Shown here piece after piece: positions 34,472 through 44,272 of a stretch of 64,000 nt of DNA. The notes below the pieces were generated by a model. It did not search any database, was not told the origin of the DNA, and saw nothing but the letters and a program-made list of their open reading frames with translations. The first letter of the stretch is position 1; each line of letters opens with the position of its first letter. The DNA comes from Tunturibacter empetritectus (lineage in GTDB: Bacteria > Acidobacteriota > Terriglobia > Terriglobales > Acidobacteriaceae): assembly GCF_040358985.1 (NCBI RefSeq), contig NZ_CP132932.1, forward strand, positions 1,302,001-1,366,000, written 5' to 3'. The translations under genes and the position numbers were made by a program.

Positions 34472-36454
34472 ATGCGCTTGTCTAACCTGATAGCTCTATT
34501 TCTCGCCGTCGCTCCGATTGCTTTTGCCCAAGGTCCACGGCCCCAGCTCTCGCCTGAGGAGACCAAGGCTCTCATCGAAAAGCGCGAAGCTATCGAGAGG
34601 CAACTGGAAGATGTCGCCGTCATCGACCGCAAGGTAATGGTTCCGATGAGTGACGGTGCGCGTATGGCCGCCGATATCTATCGCCCGAAAGATACAAGCA
34701 AGAAGTATCCGATCATCTTCAGCCGCACGCCCTACAACTTCAACTTCTGGGACGTGAAGCTCGGGACGTATCGCGACATGAGCCAGGAGCTCGACGCCGT
34801 CAAGCGCGGCTATGTCCTGATCGAGATGAACGAGCGCGGACACTTCTTCTCCGAGGGCAACTACGACATCCTCGGCGCACCTCTCTCCGATGCCAACGAT
34901 CAGCTCGACTGGATGGCCGCGCAACCCTGGTCCAGCGGCAAGATCGGTCTCATCGGCTGCTCTTCCACCGCAGAGTGGCAGCTCGCCGCAGCTTCACTGG
35001 GCAACAAGGCACTCACCACAATCATTCCGCAGAGCTTCGGCGCTGGCGTCGGCAAGGTCGGTCCATACAACGAACAAGGGAATTGGTATCGCGGCGGCGC
35101 CGTACAGATGCTCTTCATCGACTGGCTCTATGGCGAACAAAACCAGGTGCGTCCCAGCTTTCCAAAGGACACCTCACAAGCTGATCTCATCAAGGCATCG
35201 AAACTGTTTGACCTCGCACCGCAGCTTCCTCCTGTCGACTGGGCCAAGGCCTTTCAGCATCTGCCAGAGCAAGAGATCATCTCCGCCATTGATGGCCCGA
35301 AGGGCATCTTCTCCGACAAGATGCCGAACACCACCGGAGGCGCCATGATCCAGCGCACGCCGAACGATCCCGCGTGGCGCAAGGGCGGCATCTGGCAGTC
35401 CGACACCATGCCGATCAACGTTCCGGGCTTCTGGTTCATGACCTGGTACGACGTCTCCATCGGTCCAAATCTCGCTGCTTACAACTTCGTCCGCTCCGCC
35501 GCTAAAGGTGAGGCGGCAAACGAGCAGTACGCGGTGATTGCCCCCACACTTCACTGCGGCTACAAGCGTGCCAAGGAGGACACCATCGTCGGCGAACGCA
35601 GCATGGGCGACGCACGGCTCGACTACGACGCGCTCACTTACGCCTGGTTCGATCACTTCCTCAAGCACGAAGACAACGGCTTTCTCCAGAAGACACCCAA
35701 GGTGCAGTACTTCACCATGGGCATCAACAAGTGGCAGCACTCTGAGAGCTGGCCTCCTGAAGGCGCAAAGCCCGTAACGCTCACCCTCTCCAGCGGCGGC
35801 CATGCGAACACACTTCACGGCGACGGCGTTCTCTCCTTCTCTTCAACGCCACCCGCAAAGTCGAAGGCGAAGTCTCCAGATATCGCTGACCTCTTCACCT
35901 ACGATCCCATGAATCCCACACCGAGCTATGGCGGCAACGTCTGCTGCGCAGCCAATACGATCTCTGGCATGGGCGGCGCGCTCGATCAACGCAAGATGGA
36001 GGAGCGTCCCGACATCCTTGTCTATACCAGTGAGCCGCTGAAAGAAGGCATGGAGGTAAGCGGCCCGATTACGGCAACGCTCTACGTCTCCTCCGACGTG
36101 AAGGATACCGACGTCACCGTCAAAGTCATCGACGTCCTGCCCGACGGCACCGCCTACAACCTCGACGAGACGATCCAGCGCCTTCGCTACCGTGAGGGCG
36201 ACGACCACACTGTATGGATGGAGAAGGATAAGATCTACAAAGTGACCCTAACCCCGATGAACACCAGCAACTACTTTGATGTTGGCCACAGAGTTCGCAT
36301 CGAGGTCGCCGGCTCAAACTTCCCACGGTTCGACCGCAATCTCAACACAGGCGGCAACAACTACGACGAGACCACTGGGCTCGTCGCTCACACCGCCATC
36401 CATCACAGCAGCCAGTATCCAAGCGCCGTGATACTAACGGTGGTAAAGCACTAA
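34472..36454 (+). CDS. CocE/NonD-family hydrolase (X-Pro dipeptidyl-peptidase S15-like)
   Basis: A 660-residue exported protein. The start at 34472 opens a signal peptide ([20 protein letters not shown]) and has GGAAGAAG at the right distance. The alpha/beta-hydrolase core includes [26 protein letters not shown], the nucleophile elbow IGCSSTAEW (Ser-Ser after GC, not the common GxSYxG), and the C-terminal jelly-roll ([46 protein letters not shown]). Such enzymes act on esters, amides or proline peptides. The unusual elbow makes the exact catalytic serine uncertain. It follows the frameshifted tonB-like gene by about 100 bases. Confidence 0.88.
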   Translation: MRLSNLIALFLAVAPIAFAQGPRPQLSPEETKALIEKREAIERQLEDVAVIDRKVMVPMSDGARMAADIYRPKDTSKKYPIIFSRTPYNFNFWDVKLGTYRDMSQELDAVKRGYVLIEMNERGHFFSEGNYDILGAPLSDANDQLDWMAAQPWSSGKIGLIGCSSTAEWQLAAASLGNKALTTIIPQSFGAGVGKVGPYNEQGNWYRGGAVQMLFIDWLYGEQNQVRPSFPKDTSQADLIKASKLFDLAPQLPPVDWAKAFQHLPEQEIISAIDGPKGIFSDKMPNTTGGAMIQRTPNDPAWRKGGIWQSDTMPINVPGFWFMTWYDVSIGPNLAAYNFVRSAAKGEAANEQYAVIAPTLHCGYKRAKEDTIVGERSMGDARLDYDALTYAWFDHFLKHEDNGFLQKTPKVQYFTMGINKWQHSESWPPEGAKPVTLTLSSGGHANTLHGDGVLSFSSTPPAKSKAKSPDIADLFTYDPMNPTPSYGGNVCCAANTISGMGGALDQRKMEERPDILVYTSEPLKEGMEVSGPITATLYVSSDVKDTDVTVKVIDVLPDGTAYNLDETIQRLRYREGDDHTVWMEKDKIYKVTLTPMNTSNYFDVGHRVRIEVAGSNFPRFDRNLNTGGNNYDETTGLVAHTAIHHSSQYPSAVILTVVKH

Positions 36455-36468
36455 GCCATCGGGATCGC

Positions 36469-36500
36469 AAAAGGGGGGAGCGCCATGAACTCGCCCTTTT
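36469..36500. terminator. Bidirectional terminator
   Basis: AAAAGGG (36469-36475) pairs with CCCTTTT (36494-36500), with an inner GAG/CTC extension; T-tracts lie on both sides. It separates the CocE gene from the convergent minus-strand gene. Confidence 0.7.
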
Positions 36501-36521
36501 CTATTTGTTCCAGACTAAGAC

Positions 36522-37265
36522 TCAATACCCCTGATCCGCCCGGAACGCCGTCACTTTATTCTTCACAAACGTGACCGCCATCGGTTTACCAAGATTCGCA
36601 AACACCACCATGCGGTTTCCGTAGTCGTTACTCGTGCTCTTACTCACCTGTCCCAACGAGAGTTCCACCTGCCGCTCGTTCATTCCGAGAATGACTTGGT
36701 GTGTGTCCACTGCCTTCCAGATCTCCGGTCCCCAGTGCTTGTACAGATCATGCGGATCGTCATAGAACAGGATCTCGTCGGTATAAAAGGTGTACTGGCC
36801 CCCCTGCCGGTACCCCACTGGCACGGCATACTCCTTGGTATCTCCTGCGACATCGGGCCGCGTGAAGACCATCAACACCTGCTTGTCGCCGCCTGGGATT
36901 CGAAACGTCGCAGCCTTAGGAGCCACCTGCTCAATCGCGTCCTTCACGACCAGAGGCTCCGCGCCCAACAACGTTCCGGCAGCCTTGCCGTACTGAGCCG
37001 CATGTCCAACGAGAGGGTAGTATTCGAGCTGTCCGCCAGCCGAAACCCAGACCGTCGTGCCAGCCAGATCCTTGATGTCTTTCAGCGTATCCGGCCGCTT
37101 CTTCTTTAAGAAGACGAGATCGTCCTCGGGAATCACCTCGCGCGCAGGCGCCTTCACCGAGTTGTCTGGAGCATTTCGCTCCCGGTAGATCAACCCCACA
37201 CGAATGCCCACCGCCAGCACCAGCACCACAGTCGCCCCGATCGCCGCCTTAGCCCCATTCTGCAT
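36522..37265 (-). CDS. Membrane-anchored hypothetical protein, 247 aa
   Basis: One N-terminal membrane segment (AAIGATVVLVLAVGIRVGLI) is followed by a 220-residue soluble part facing the periplasm. Notable segments are LKDIKDLAGTTVWVSAGGQLEYYPL, FTRPDVAGDTKEYAVPVGY and a C-terminal GMNERQVELSLGQVSKSTSNDYG-like stretch that resembles the small repeat of SmpA/BamE-type proteins. The family is not recognised. GGGAGAG precedes the ATG. It is downstream of the MFS gene on the same strand (38 bases), so the two may be co-transcribed. Confidence 0.7.
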   Translation of the reverse strand: MQNGAKAAIGATVVLVLAVGIRVGLIYRERNAPDNSVKAPAREVIPEDDLVFLKKKRPDTLKDIKDLAGTTVWVSAGGQLEYYPLVGHAAQYGKAAGTLLGAEPLVVKDAIEQVAPKAATFRIPGGDKQVLMVFTRPDVAGDTKEYAVPVGYRQGGQYTFYTDEILFYDDPHDLYKHWGPEIWKAVDTHQVILGMNERQVELSLGQVSKSTSNDYGNRMVVFANLGKPMAVTFVKNKVTAFRADQGY

Positions 37266-37303
37266 CGACTCTCCCTTACCCCTTAGATAGCAACCTCTGC
37301 ACT

Positions 37304-38644
37304 CTAATCTACCGGCTCTGCGACACTCAACTCCTCATTGGCTCCCATCAAAGCCTCCGCCGTCAGAGCGTCAGCATTGCGCAGCTGCGGGAACAGCCCG
37401 GCAGCAGAGGCCGTCACCAGCATCGACCCGATTCCCCCAACCACCACGGCCCGAACCGCACCCCACCAGTGCGCCGTCACGCCGCTCTCGAACTCGCCAA
37501 ACTCATTCGAAGCTCCGATAAACAGCCAATTCACCGCACTCACGCGTCCACGCATCTCAGGCGGAGTCGCCAGTTGCAGCACGCTCGACCGAACCACCAC
37601 GCTCACCATGTCACTCGCGCCGACGATGACAAGGGCCGCTGCACTCAGATAGATGCTCTTCGACAACCCGAAGACAACCGTTGCCACGCCGAAGATTCCA
37701 ACGCACACCAGCATCGTCAGACCGGCTCTGCGCTTTATCGGCCTCACGACCATCAACAGAGAAACCGCGAGCGCGCCCACCGATGGCATCGCCCGGAGCA
37801 ATCCAAGCCCGCGCGGCCCAGCATGCAGAATGTCAGTCGCAAAGATCGGCAGCAGCGCCGTTGCTCCGCCCAACAGCACGGCAAACAGGTCCAGCGAAAT
37901 CGACCCCAACAAAAGCTTCGCTCGCCACACATACTCCAACCCTGCCAGCACCGTCTTCATGCTGAAGGCCTTCTTCTCCGTGGTAACCATCTTCGTTCGA
38001 ATCATACCGACCAGCACGATGAACCCAACCAGCATCAGGAGCGTGAAGCTGTATACAAGCGGCGCGCCATTACACATCGCCGCAACACCGGCCAGCGGTA
38101 GCGTAAACAGCAGGCCGCCGACGGCGGGGCCGGACATATTCGCAATCTGGTAGACCGTCGCCCCCCAGGTCACCGCGTTGACGAAATCTTCCTTCGGCAC
38201 CAGGCTTGGCAGCATGGCACTTGCCGCCGGCCCGCTGAACGCTCTGCCCAACCCAATCCCCACCAGTACCGCATAGATCGGCCAGATTCGCCCATGCTGC
38301 AACGCCGTCGCACTCAAGGAGAGCCACAGCAGCACAGCCGTGCAACACGCCTGCAATCCATAACAGAGCAGAATAATCCTGCGCCGGTCATATCGGTCCG
38401 CAGCATGTCCTGCGGCCAGCATGACGAACAACCCGGGCAGAAAGAGCGCGAGCCCCGTATATCCAAGGTCCAAGGCAGAGTGGGTGATCGCATATACCTG
38501 CCATGCCACAGCGACCGACTGCGCCTCTGCGCCCAGAATCACCATCAACCGCGCCGCTTGATATAGCCGAAAGTCCCGTGACTTGAATGCCGAGCGGTAA
38601 CCCTTCTCTACCGCCGGCTTCACTCGTTCCGAACCATCCGCCAT
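37304..38644 (-). CDS. MFS transporter, MFS_3/EntS-like
   Basis: A 446-residue inner-membrane protein with about twelve helices. FRLYQAARLMVILGAEAQSVAVAWQVY and GHAADRYDRRRIILL (G-x3-D-R-x2-R signature) place it in the MFS_3 group with enterobactin exporter EntS and related drug exporters. The second half includes SDMVSVVVRSSVLQLATPPEMRGRVSAVNWLF, the strongly conserved end of that group. The substrate is unknown. The gene downstream on the same strand encodes the membrane-anchored protein; the TolC-family gene lies upstream. Confidence 0.9.
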   Translation of the reverse strand: MADGSERVKPAVEKGYRSAFKSRDFRLYQAARLMVILGAEAQSVAVAWQVYAITHSALDLGYTGLALFLPGLFVMLAAGHAADRYDRRRIILLCYGLQACCTAVLLWLSLSATALQHGRIWPIYAVLVGIGLGRAFSGPAASAMLPSLVPKEDFVNAVTWGATVYQIANMSGPAVGGLLFTLPLAGVAAMCNGAPLVYSFTLLMLVGFIVLVGMIRTKMVTTEKKAFSMKTVLAGLEYVWRAKLLLGSISLDLFAVLLGGATALLPIFATDILHAGPRGLGLLRAMPSVGALAVSLLMVVRPIKRRAGLTMLVCVGIFGVATVVFGLSKSIYLSAAALVIVGASDMVSVVVRSSVLQLATPPEMRGRVSAVNWLFIGASNEFGEFESGVTAHWWGAVRAVVVGGIGSMLVTASAAGLFPQLRNADALTAEALMGANEELSVAEPVD

Positions 38645-38839
38645 GCCCTATGTTTTCACACTTCTGTTACGAAAGTGTCACCATCTCCGGGATCTCCTTC
38701 GCTCTCTAGCCAACATCTGAAGCATCACCTGACTTCTCGAGCCTTCAGGCCGAAGACGCCTCTCCCCAGCGAGAGCGCATCGCAAGGACATAAGGCAATC
38801 ACGCCTCATTTTGTTGGAGATTCCCGCGTCGAAGGAGCT

Positions 38840-40324
38840 CTATCGGCCCAGGTAAACTTTGTATTGGGTTTCGACAACTCCGGTATTCCGCGCCAGTTGC
38901 AGCTTCGACTGGTTGTATTGATACAGCGTATCCACCAGCCTGCTCTGCGCCGCCGCCAACGTCGCCTGCGCCTGCACGACCGGTAGATTATCATCCACCC
39001 CGGCAGAGAAGCGGTCCGTCGCATCCTGCAGTTCCTGGGTCGCGAGGTCCACGTTGCTCTTCGCCACCTTCACCAGATCATTCGACGACTGAACATCCAG
39101 CATCGCCGCGCGAATCTGCTGCTCGATCGTCACCCGAAGCGAGTCGATCTGCTGTTTCAGCCCCGTAACCTGCGCGTCTGCTACCTCACGCTCGCCGCGA
39201 AGCTGTCCTTCCTGAAACACCGGTACGCTTACCTTGCCTGTCGCCGCAAACACTCCATGGTAGAGCGAACCAATCTCCCCCAGCACGCCGTAGTATCCAT
39301 CGAACGAGACCACCGGGAGACGCTCCGCCCGCACTGCCTTCCGCGCCTTGGCTGCAACCTCAAGCTGCGCCTGCAGACTCAGCAGATCCTTCCGTCTCTG
39401 AAAAGCCAGATTCTTCGCATCTTCGAGCGGCAGCTGCGCAAACTCCGCATAAGGAGCCGTATCGGTCAGCGCAATCTCCTGGTCCGCAGGGAGTCCGATC
39501 AGCCGGTTCAGCGCAATCTTGTCCTTCGCAAACGCGTTCTCATCGTTGATTAGCGCCTGCTGTTGCGTCTGCAGTTGAACCCTGGCGCGCAACTCATCCA
39601 GATTCGTCCCCACGCCCGCCTCGTGCGAGGCCTTCGCCTGCTGGTACGCCACCTCATCCGCTTTCTCCAGAGCTTGCGCATTCGCAATCTGCGAGGCGTC
39701 CGCCAATGCAAGGAGATACTGTGTGCCCACGGAAAGAGTGACGTTGCCCAGCTGATTCAAGGTCGTGAGATTAGCCGCCTTCACCGCTTGCTGCGCCGAT
39801 CGGAACAGGTAATAGGCGGGCACATTGAAGAGTTGCTGATTCAGGCTCAACTGCGCCGAAGCCGTATTCACCTTGACAATCTCGTTGAACGTTCCTGGCG
39901 CAAGGCCAAATCCCGCCAGTGACGAGGCCTTGAATCCCTGCGCCGCGAGATTGATCTCCTGGGCCTCAACCGCTCCCTTGGCCGTCAGACTCGGCAACAA
40001 ACTATTTTCGACGGTCAACACTTGGCCGCGCACCGCTCGTTCGTTCTGGATGACCAGCAGCATCTGCAGGTTGCGCTTCTCTCCCCGAGCGATCGCGTCA
40101 TCAAGGCTCAGCGGCAACGCCCCAGCCGTCCCCTGCTCAACCACCACCCCGCCCGGCAGTTTGACGATATTCGGCACCGGCGCCGGCGGAAGATCAACGT
40201 TCTGGGTCTGAGCACCTTGGCTCTGCGCAATCGCCAGGGGAACGCTTAAAATCAGCGCCGCAGTCCACACCGCAGCCCATAGCCGCGTCTTCGCTTCTCT
40301 TGAAATTCCAGTCTGGGCTTTCAT
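38840..40324 (-). CDS. TolC-family outer-membrane channel protein
   Basis: A 494-residue protein with a signal peptide (WAAVWTAALILSVPLAIAQS) and two long coiled-coil repeats of the OEP type (LSVGTQYLLALADASQIANAQ and later VTIEQQIRAAMLDVQSSNDLV, VDLATQELQDATDRFSAG), ending in LVDTLYQYNQSKLQLARNTG, the hallmark C-terminal helix. Such trimers form a tunnel across outer membrane and periplasm for efflux pumps or type I secretion. No membrane fusion or RND gene is adjacent. An orientation shared with the MFS gene downstream may make it a partner of that exporter. Confidence 0.92.
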   Translation of the reverse strand: MKAQTGISREAKTRLWAAVWTAALILSVPLAIAQSQGAQTQNVDLPPAPVPNIVKLPGGVVVEQGTAGALPLSLDDAIARGEKRNLQMLLVIQNERAVRGQVLTVENSLLPSLTAKGAVEAQEINLAAQGFKASSLAGFGLAPGTFNEIVKVNTASAQLSLNQQLFNVPAYYLFRSAQQAVKAANLTTLNQLGNVTLSVGTQYLLALADASQIANAQALEKADEVAYQQAKASHEAGVGTNLDELRARVQLQTQQQALINDENAFAKDKIALNRLIGLPADQEIALTDTAPYAEFAQLPLEDAKNLAFQRRKDLLSLQAQLEVAAKARKAVRAERLPVVSFDGYYGVLGEIGSLYHGVFAATGKVSVPVFQEGQLRGEREVADAQVTGLKQQIDSLRVTIEQQIRAAMLDVQSSNDLVKVAKSNVDLATQELQDATDRFSAGVDDNLPVVQAQATLAAAQSRLVDTLYQYNQSKLQLARNTGVVETQYKVYLGR

Positions 40325-40437
40325 GCTCTCTTATTAGAGTGCCACACTCCCCTCTCGATGCAGAAATAGCGAGAAAACGGTCTTCGGCTCCCTCCCTCGG
40401 CTAAAATACAAAAGATAATCCTATGCGTCTTATACCA

Positions 40438-41073
40438 ATGAACCGCATCCTCCTCGCCGCAGCCCTGCTCCTCGCCATTCCGGTCGGCATCCCGGCCCTT
40501 GCCCAGGGTTTTAAAGACACCTCAATGCTTCGCGCTCCCGCCGGATCTCAGGTCGCCATCTACGACTTTGAAGACCTCGAGTGCCCCGCCTGCTCGCACG
40601 CATTCCCCATCGTCCATGCGGCTGTGGAGAAATATAAGATTCCCCTTCTCCGCCACGACTTCCCCCTGCGAATGCACGTCTGGAGCTTTGACGCGGCTGT
40701 GATCGCCCGCTACATTCAGGACAAGATCTCGCCCCAGGCCGCCGAAGAGTATCGCGGCGCCGTCTTCGCCAACCAGATCTCCATCGCCTCAAAGGAAGAT
40801 CTCAACGCCTTCACGCAAAAGTACTTTCAATCTCACGGTCGCGTGATGCCGTTCGTCATCGATCCGAACGGTCTCTTCGCCGCCGAGGTGCACGCTGACC
40901 AAACCTTGGGCGAACGAGTCGGCCTCACCAAGACCCCGACCATCTTCATCGTCACCCACAAGGGCTTTGTCGAGGTCAATGATGTCACCCAGCTCTACGC
41001 CATGCTGGACAATGCGATCGCAGAGAACCCGGCACCTGCAGCAGCCAAGCCGAAGACCACCGCCCACAAGTAA
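40438..41073 (+). CDS. DsbA-like exported thioredoxin-fold protein
   Basis: A 211-residue protein with signal peptide MNRILLAAALLLAIPVGIPALAQ-type start; an in-frame ATG at 40423 is an alternative. The thioredoxin-fold domain has the redox motif DLECPACSHAF (Cys49, Cys52) and the cis-Pro loop LTKTPTIFI near residue 165, with a helical insertion between as in DsbA/DSBA-like proteins. It probably oxidises or isomerises disulfides in the periplasm. A GATAAT (40414-40419) and TAAAAT (40402-40407) lie upstream. A strong terminator follows. It is divergent from the TolC gene. Confidence 0.88.
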   Translation: MNRILLAAALLLAIPVGIPALAQGFKDTSMLRAPAGSQVAIYDFEDLECPACSHAFPIVHAAVEKYKIPLLRHDFPLRMHVWSFDAAVIARYIQDKISPQAAEEYRGAVFANQISIASKEDLNAFTQKYFQSHGRVMPFVIDPNGLFAAEVHADQTLGERVGLTKTPTIFIVTHKGFVEVNDVTQLYAMLDNAIAENPAPAAAKPKTTAHK

Positions 41074-41093
41074 CGATTTCTGTCACAAAACCA

Positions 41094-41120
41094 AAAGGCC
41101 CGGAAATCCCGGATCTTTTT
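41094..41120. terminator. Intrinsic terminator, convergent genes
   Basis: AAAG-GC-CCGG (41094-41103) pairs with CCGG-AT-CTTT (41109-41118), with a five-base loop and one G-T wobble and one mismatch, followed by TTTTT. On the other side an AAAA run serves the minus strand. Confidence 0.75.
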
Positions 41121-41139
41121 CTGCAATGTGACCTTCCGC

Positions 41140-41889
41140 TCATCGAACCTGAAAGATCAAAAAGTAATCCTGCCCGTCCGCCTTGGTAAAGTCATAGGTC
41201 CCAACCAGCCTGTACCCGGCCTGGCCCATCTCCTTCACCACTACCTCGTGGTTCAACCCATGATCCGCTCCATTGCCGTTGCGGTCGATGATCCCCACCT
41301 TAGCTCCCGGTCGCAGCGCCTTCTGCAGCACCTTCATCGTCGGCACAGGATGCACGATCTCGTGGTAAACCTTCAACATCAACACCGCATCCACGCTTCC
41401 CCCCGGCAGCCGCGGATCGTCCGGACTCCCCAGCACCGTCCGCACATTCGGCAGATTCTCCTTCAACGCTCTCTTGCCGATGTATTCGATCGCTAGCGGA
41501 TTGATATCCTCTGCAATCACCACGCCCGCCGGTCCCACCCTGCGCGACGCACGCACCGTAAACCACCCCGAGCCTGCACCGATATCTGCGACATTCTTTC
41601 CCGGTACAATTCCCAGCAGATCCATCACGCGCTCGATCTGCAGCTTCTTATCCCGATCCGGATACTCGAAGATGGAAAGATCGCCAGAGTACGGAGTGCT
41701 GGTAGGCCGCTGCGTCACGTCTTCGGTTGGATCGGGCGAGGTCGACATCCCCACGGTTGCCTTGTCGAGGGTGCGCTGCGTTCCCGCCCCGGTCTGCGCG
41801 CGAGAAGGCACGCAAACTCCGACCGCCAAAACTGAAATCAGAAGACCTCGGCCCATCCCAAGCCGCGACGTACCACTCGAAAGCATCAT
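41140..41889 (-). CDS. Methyltransferase-like protein with an N-terminal export signal
   Basis: A 249-residue protein. The first residues contain a hydrophobic segment (LGMGRGLLISVLAVGVCVPSRA) that reads as a signal peptide, and an SAM-dependent class I methyltransferase domain follows: VADIGAGSGWFTVRASRRV with motif I, AEDINPLAIEYI with the acidic residue, and VLMLKVYHEIVHP. Exported members are puzzling since SAM is not found in the periplasm, so either the signal is a membrane anchor facing inside or the role is non-catalytic. The start is ambiguous (ATG 41889 or 41886, TTG 41907). The substrate is unknown. Confidence 0.75.
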   Translation of the reverse strand: MMLSSGTSRLGMGRGLLISVLAVGVCVPSRAQTGAGTQRTLDKATVGMSTSPDPTEDVTQRPTSTPYSGDLSIFEYPDRDKKLQIERVMDLLGIVPGKNVADIGAGSGWFTVRASRRVGPAGVVIAEDINPLAIEYIGKRALKENLPNVRTVLGSPDDPRLPGGSVDAVLMLKVYHEIVHPVPTMKVLQKALRPGAKVGIIDRNGNGADHGLNHEVVVKEMGQAGYRLVGTYDFTKADGQDYFLIFQVR

Positions 41890-41972
41890 TCCAACAGAAT
41901 CCACCAATTTAGCGGCTGAAGCAATCGCGGTCAGTCGTCTGTTACAACCTCACCAACATCGCCACCGCACGG

Positions 41973-43037
41973 TCAACGAATCTGTACCAGCTCCGCGTCC
42001 GCTCCATGCCCCGATGCACCCGGCGTCACCGACGAGGTCTGCGGCGCGCGCCAGTGGTCGATGTAGCTTACCTGGTGTACACAACTGATCGTGCAGCTCG
42101 GCGCGCAGCTCTTCTCCGTCAAAAACTCCCGCTTCACATCTGCAGTCTGATACTGCGCCAGCGGCACCGCCGGATATCCACGCTGCTGGCTGCAATAGTG
42201 CACCAGCCCGTTCTCGCAGATATACACATACCGTCCGCCCGCCCGGCAACGCCAGTCATTCGTCTTCCCGTTGGCAATCGCCTCCTGGAAGTGGTTGAAC
42301 CGCGAGTAGCTCCGCCGCGTCAGGTTCCGCACCTTGTCCCAGACCGTGCGCTCGGCCTCGCCCAGCGGCTTCAACTGTCCGCTGCCATCATGAATGATCC
42401 CGATCGTAGAGCTGAACCCCAGCGCCAGCGCTCGCTCACTCACCGTCAGCGCATCATTTGGATTCGCAATCCCACCACCCACCACAGAGTTGATATTCAC
42501 ATGAAAGTCCGCATGCTCGGCCAGCATCTGCAGCTTCTTGTCCAGCACCTTCAGACTCTTCTTCGAGACCTCGTCCGGCATCACGTTATCGATCGAGATC
42601 TGCATATGATCGAGCCCGGCTTTATTCAGCCTCTCGATCCGGTCTGGCATCAGCAGATACCCGTTTGTGATCATCCCCGCAATGGCGCCCGTCTTCCTGA
42701 TTCGCGCAATAATCTGATCGAGATCCGGATGCAGTAGCGGCTCGCCGCCCGAGATCGTAATCACCGAAGTCCCCAGCCGCCCCAGATCGTCGATGCGTCG
42801 CAGCATCTCCTCCAGTGGCACCGGGTCCGAGTGGTCGTCGTACTCATTGCAGTAGGTACAGGCCAGATTGCATCGCCGCATCGGCACAATGTGCGCCATG
42901 TATGGATGCCCGGTCGAAAGCACCGCCGACCCGATCGAACCCAGCTCACGCAGCTTGCGCGTCACTGCCTTCCAGCGGCGCCTGGCAGTCATCGGACGGC
43001 TGCCGTTCACCACGGCAGTTGTAGGAGCAGAAGACAT
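41973..43037 (-). CDS. Radical SAM protein with a cysteine-rich C-terminus
   Basis: A 354-residue protein. The 4Fe-4S motif RRCNLACTYCNEY (Cys56, Cys60, Cys63) is followed by TISGGEPLLHPDL, the GGEP motif, and ITNGYLL, NKAGLDHMQISID. The C-terminal part holds several more cysteines (WRCRAGGRYVYICENG, HYCSQQR, KSCAPSCTISC), suggesting an auxiliary Fe-S cluster domain as in SPASM/Twitch proteins. It resembles the HpnH-type and related radical SAM groups, but I cannot name the reaction. TATACT lies nine bases before the ATG on the minus strand with no Shine-Dalgarno. Confidence 0.88.
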   Translation of the reverse strand: MSSAPTTAVVNGSRPMTARRRWKAVTRKLRELGSIGSAVLSTGHPYMAHIVPMRRCNLACTYCNEYDDHSDPVPLEEMLRRIDDLGRLGTSVITISGGEPLLHPDLDQIIARIRKTGAIAGMITNGYLLMPDRIERLNKAGLDHMQISIDNVMPDEVSKKSLKVLDKKLQMLAEHADFHVNINSVVGGGIANPNDALTVSERALALGFSSTIGIIHDGSGQLKPLGEAERTVWDKVRNLTRRSYSRFNHFQEAIANGKTNDWRCRAGGRYVYICENGLVHYCSQQRGYPAVPLAQYQTADVKREFLTEKSCAPSCTISCVHQVSYIDHWRAPQTSSVTPGASGHGADAELVQIR

Positions 43038-43214
43038 ATCAGCTTAAGTATATCGAAGTGTATGCCAATCTCCTCCTTCCCCAACGAGAGGACCGGCAAA
43101 TCCGCGCGAAAAGACCAGAAATTATGTCTCGGCTACCTGCCAAAGAACTCGCGCCTATCACCCAGATAGAGTTCTGCTAAAAATCCTGCTGAGTCTTCCG
43201 AACCGCACTTCGCC

Positions 43215-44210
43215 CTACAACTTGGCCAGCAGTTCGCGGGTATATTGGCTTGTCTCGCCAAACAACTCCTCCAGCCCAAACCCCGGAAGCACACACGAGC
43301 GCTTCTTGGTATCCGGCGTCAGCGTCAGCGTCTGCTCCTGCTTGTCACGAATCACCACCACCGGCACCGGCCGGCCCCGGTTGTCGTGGATCGTCTTCGT
43401 CCAATCGGTTCCGCTCGAAACCGCGATCAAGTTAACCCGCACCACCACATCTCCCGCTTTCAACCCAGCCTGCTCCGCCGGACTGTTGCCGTCGACGCTC
43501 CGTACCAGCAACCCCGCTCCACCCTCTGCGCCAAAAAAACCCGCAAGCTGCGGCCCCATCACCTCAAGCTGAGCGCCAGTGTAAGACGAACTCAGAATCA
43601 TATTCATCGCCAGCATCTCGCGATGCCCCTTGGGAATCGTTGTTGTGCCGGACGATGTTGAAGCGCCCATAAAACTATTGCCACCGCGCACAGCCCCTGA
43701 AGGTCCATCACCCGGCGCCGGAACTGTGTAGTGCTGGTCCCAAGCCTGCTGCCCCACCGTTCGCCGATCCGCCATCTGCATGGTCATCGTCATCGTCTGC
43801 CCATCGCGGCTTACCACGAAGCTCACCGTCCGCCCCACTGGCTGATCGCGCAGCATCCGCTTGAACTGCTCCTGGCCGTCGATCGCCTGGCCGTTCATCT
43901 GCAGAATCACATCATGCATCCGCATCCCTGCCTTGCATGCCGGCCCATCGTGATCGAGGCTCACAATCTCCGCCCCGCGCGCCTCTTTCATCCGAAGCGA
44001 ACCAACCTGATCGTCGTTCACGTCGCGTGCCTCCACCCCGAGGTACCCCTGCGCCGCGTACTTATGCGAACTGCCCTCCATCGCTCCTTCGAGCACCGTG
44101 CGCGCAGACCAGAAAGGAAGACCCTGTGCCACGAGTGAGTTCTGCAGACCAGCCGTCCCAGCCAGCGCCACAAACCCCGCCACAACTCCCAATGACCTGC
44201 GGTATTTCAT
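43215..44210 (-). CDS. Exported protein with two PDZ domains
   Basis: A 331-residue protein with a signal peptide (VVAGFVALAGTAGLQNSLVAQ). PDZ domain 1 spans about 55-140 (GYLGVEARDVNDDQ, HDVILQMNGQAIDGQEQFKRML) and PDZ domain 2 about 205-300 (GPQLAGFFGAEGGAGLLVRSV, PAEQAGLKAGDVVVRVN). No protease domain is present, so it is a binding or sensing protein rather than an enzyme. It sits next downstream of the anti-sigma gene (62 bases), so it probably belongs to the sigma regulon or its control. Location is periplasmic. Confidence 0.85.
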   Translation of the reverse strand: MKYRRSLGVVAGFVALAGTAGLQNSLVAQGLPFWSARTVLEGAMEGSSHKYAAQGYLGVEARDVNDDQVGSLRMKEARGAEIVSLDHDGPACKAGMRMHDVILQMNGQAIDGQEQFKRMLRDQPVGRTVSFVVSRDGQTMTMTMQMADRRTVGQQAWDQHYTVPAPGDGPSGAVRGGNSFMGASTSSGTTTIPKGHREMLAMNMILSSSYTGAQLEVMGPQLAGFFGAEGGAGLLVRSVDGNSPAEQAGLKAGDVVVRVNLIAVSSGTDWTKTIHDNRGRPVPVVVIRDKQEQTLTLTPDTKKRSCVLPGFGLEELFGETSQYTRELLAKL

Positions 44211-44272
44211 TCGCCTACCCTCATCCGCACCATCTCTCGCACCCGGTGATCGAGCGCACTTTCCTGCCTTGT

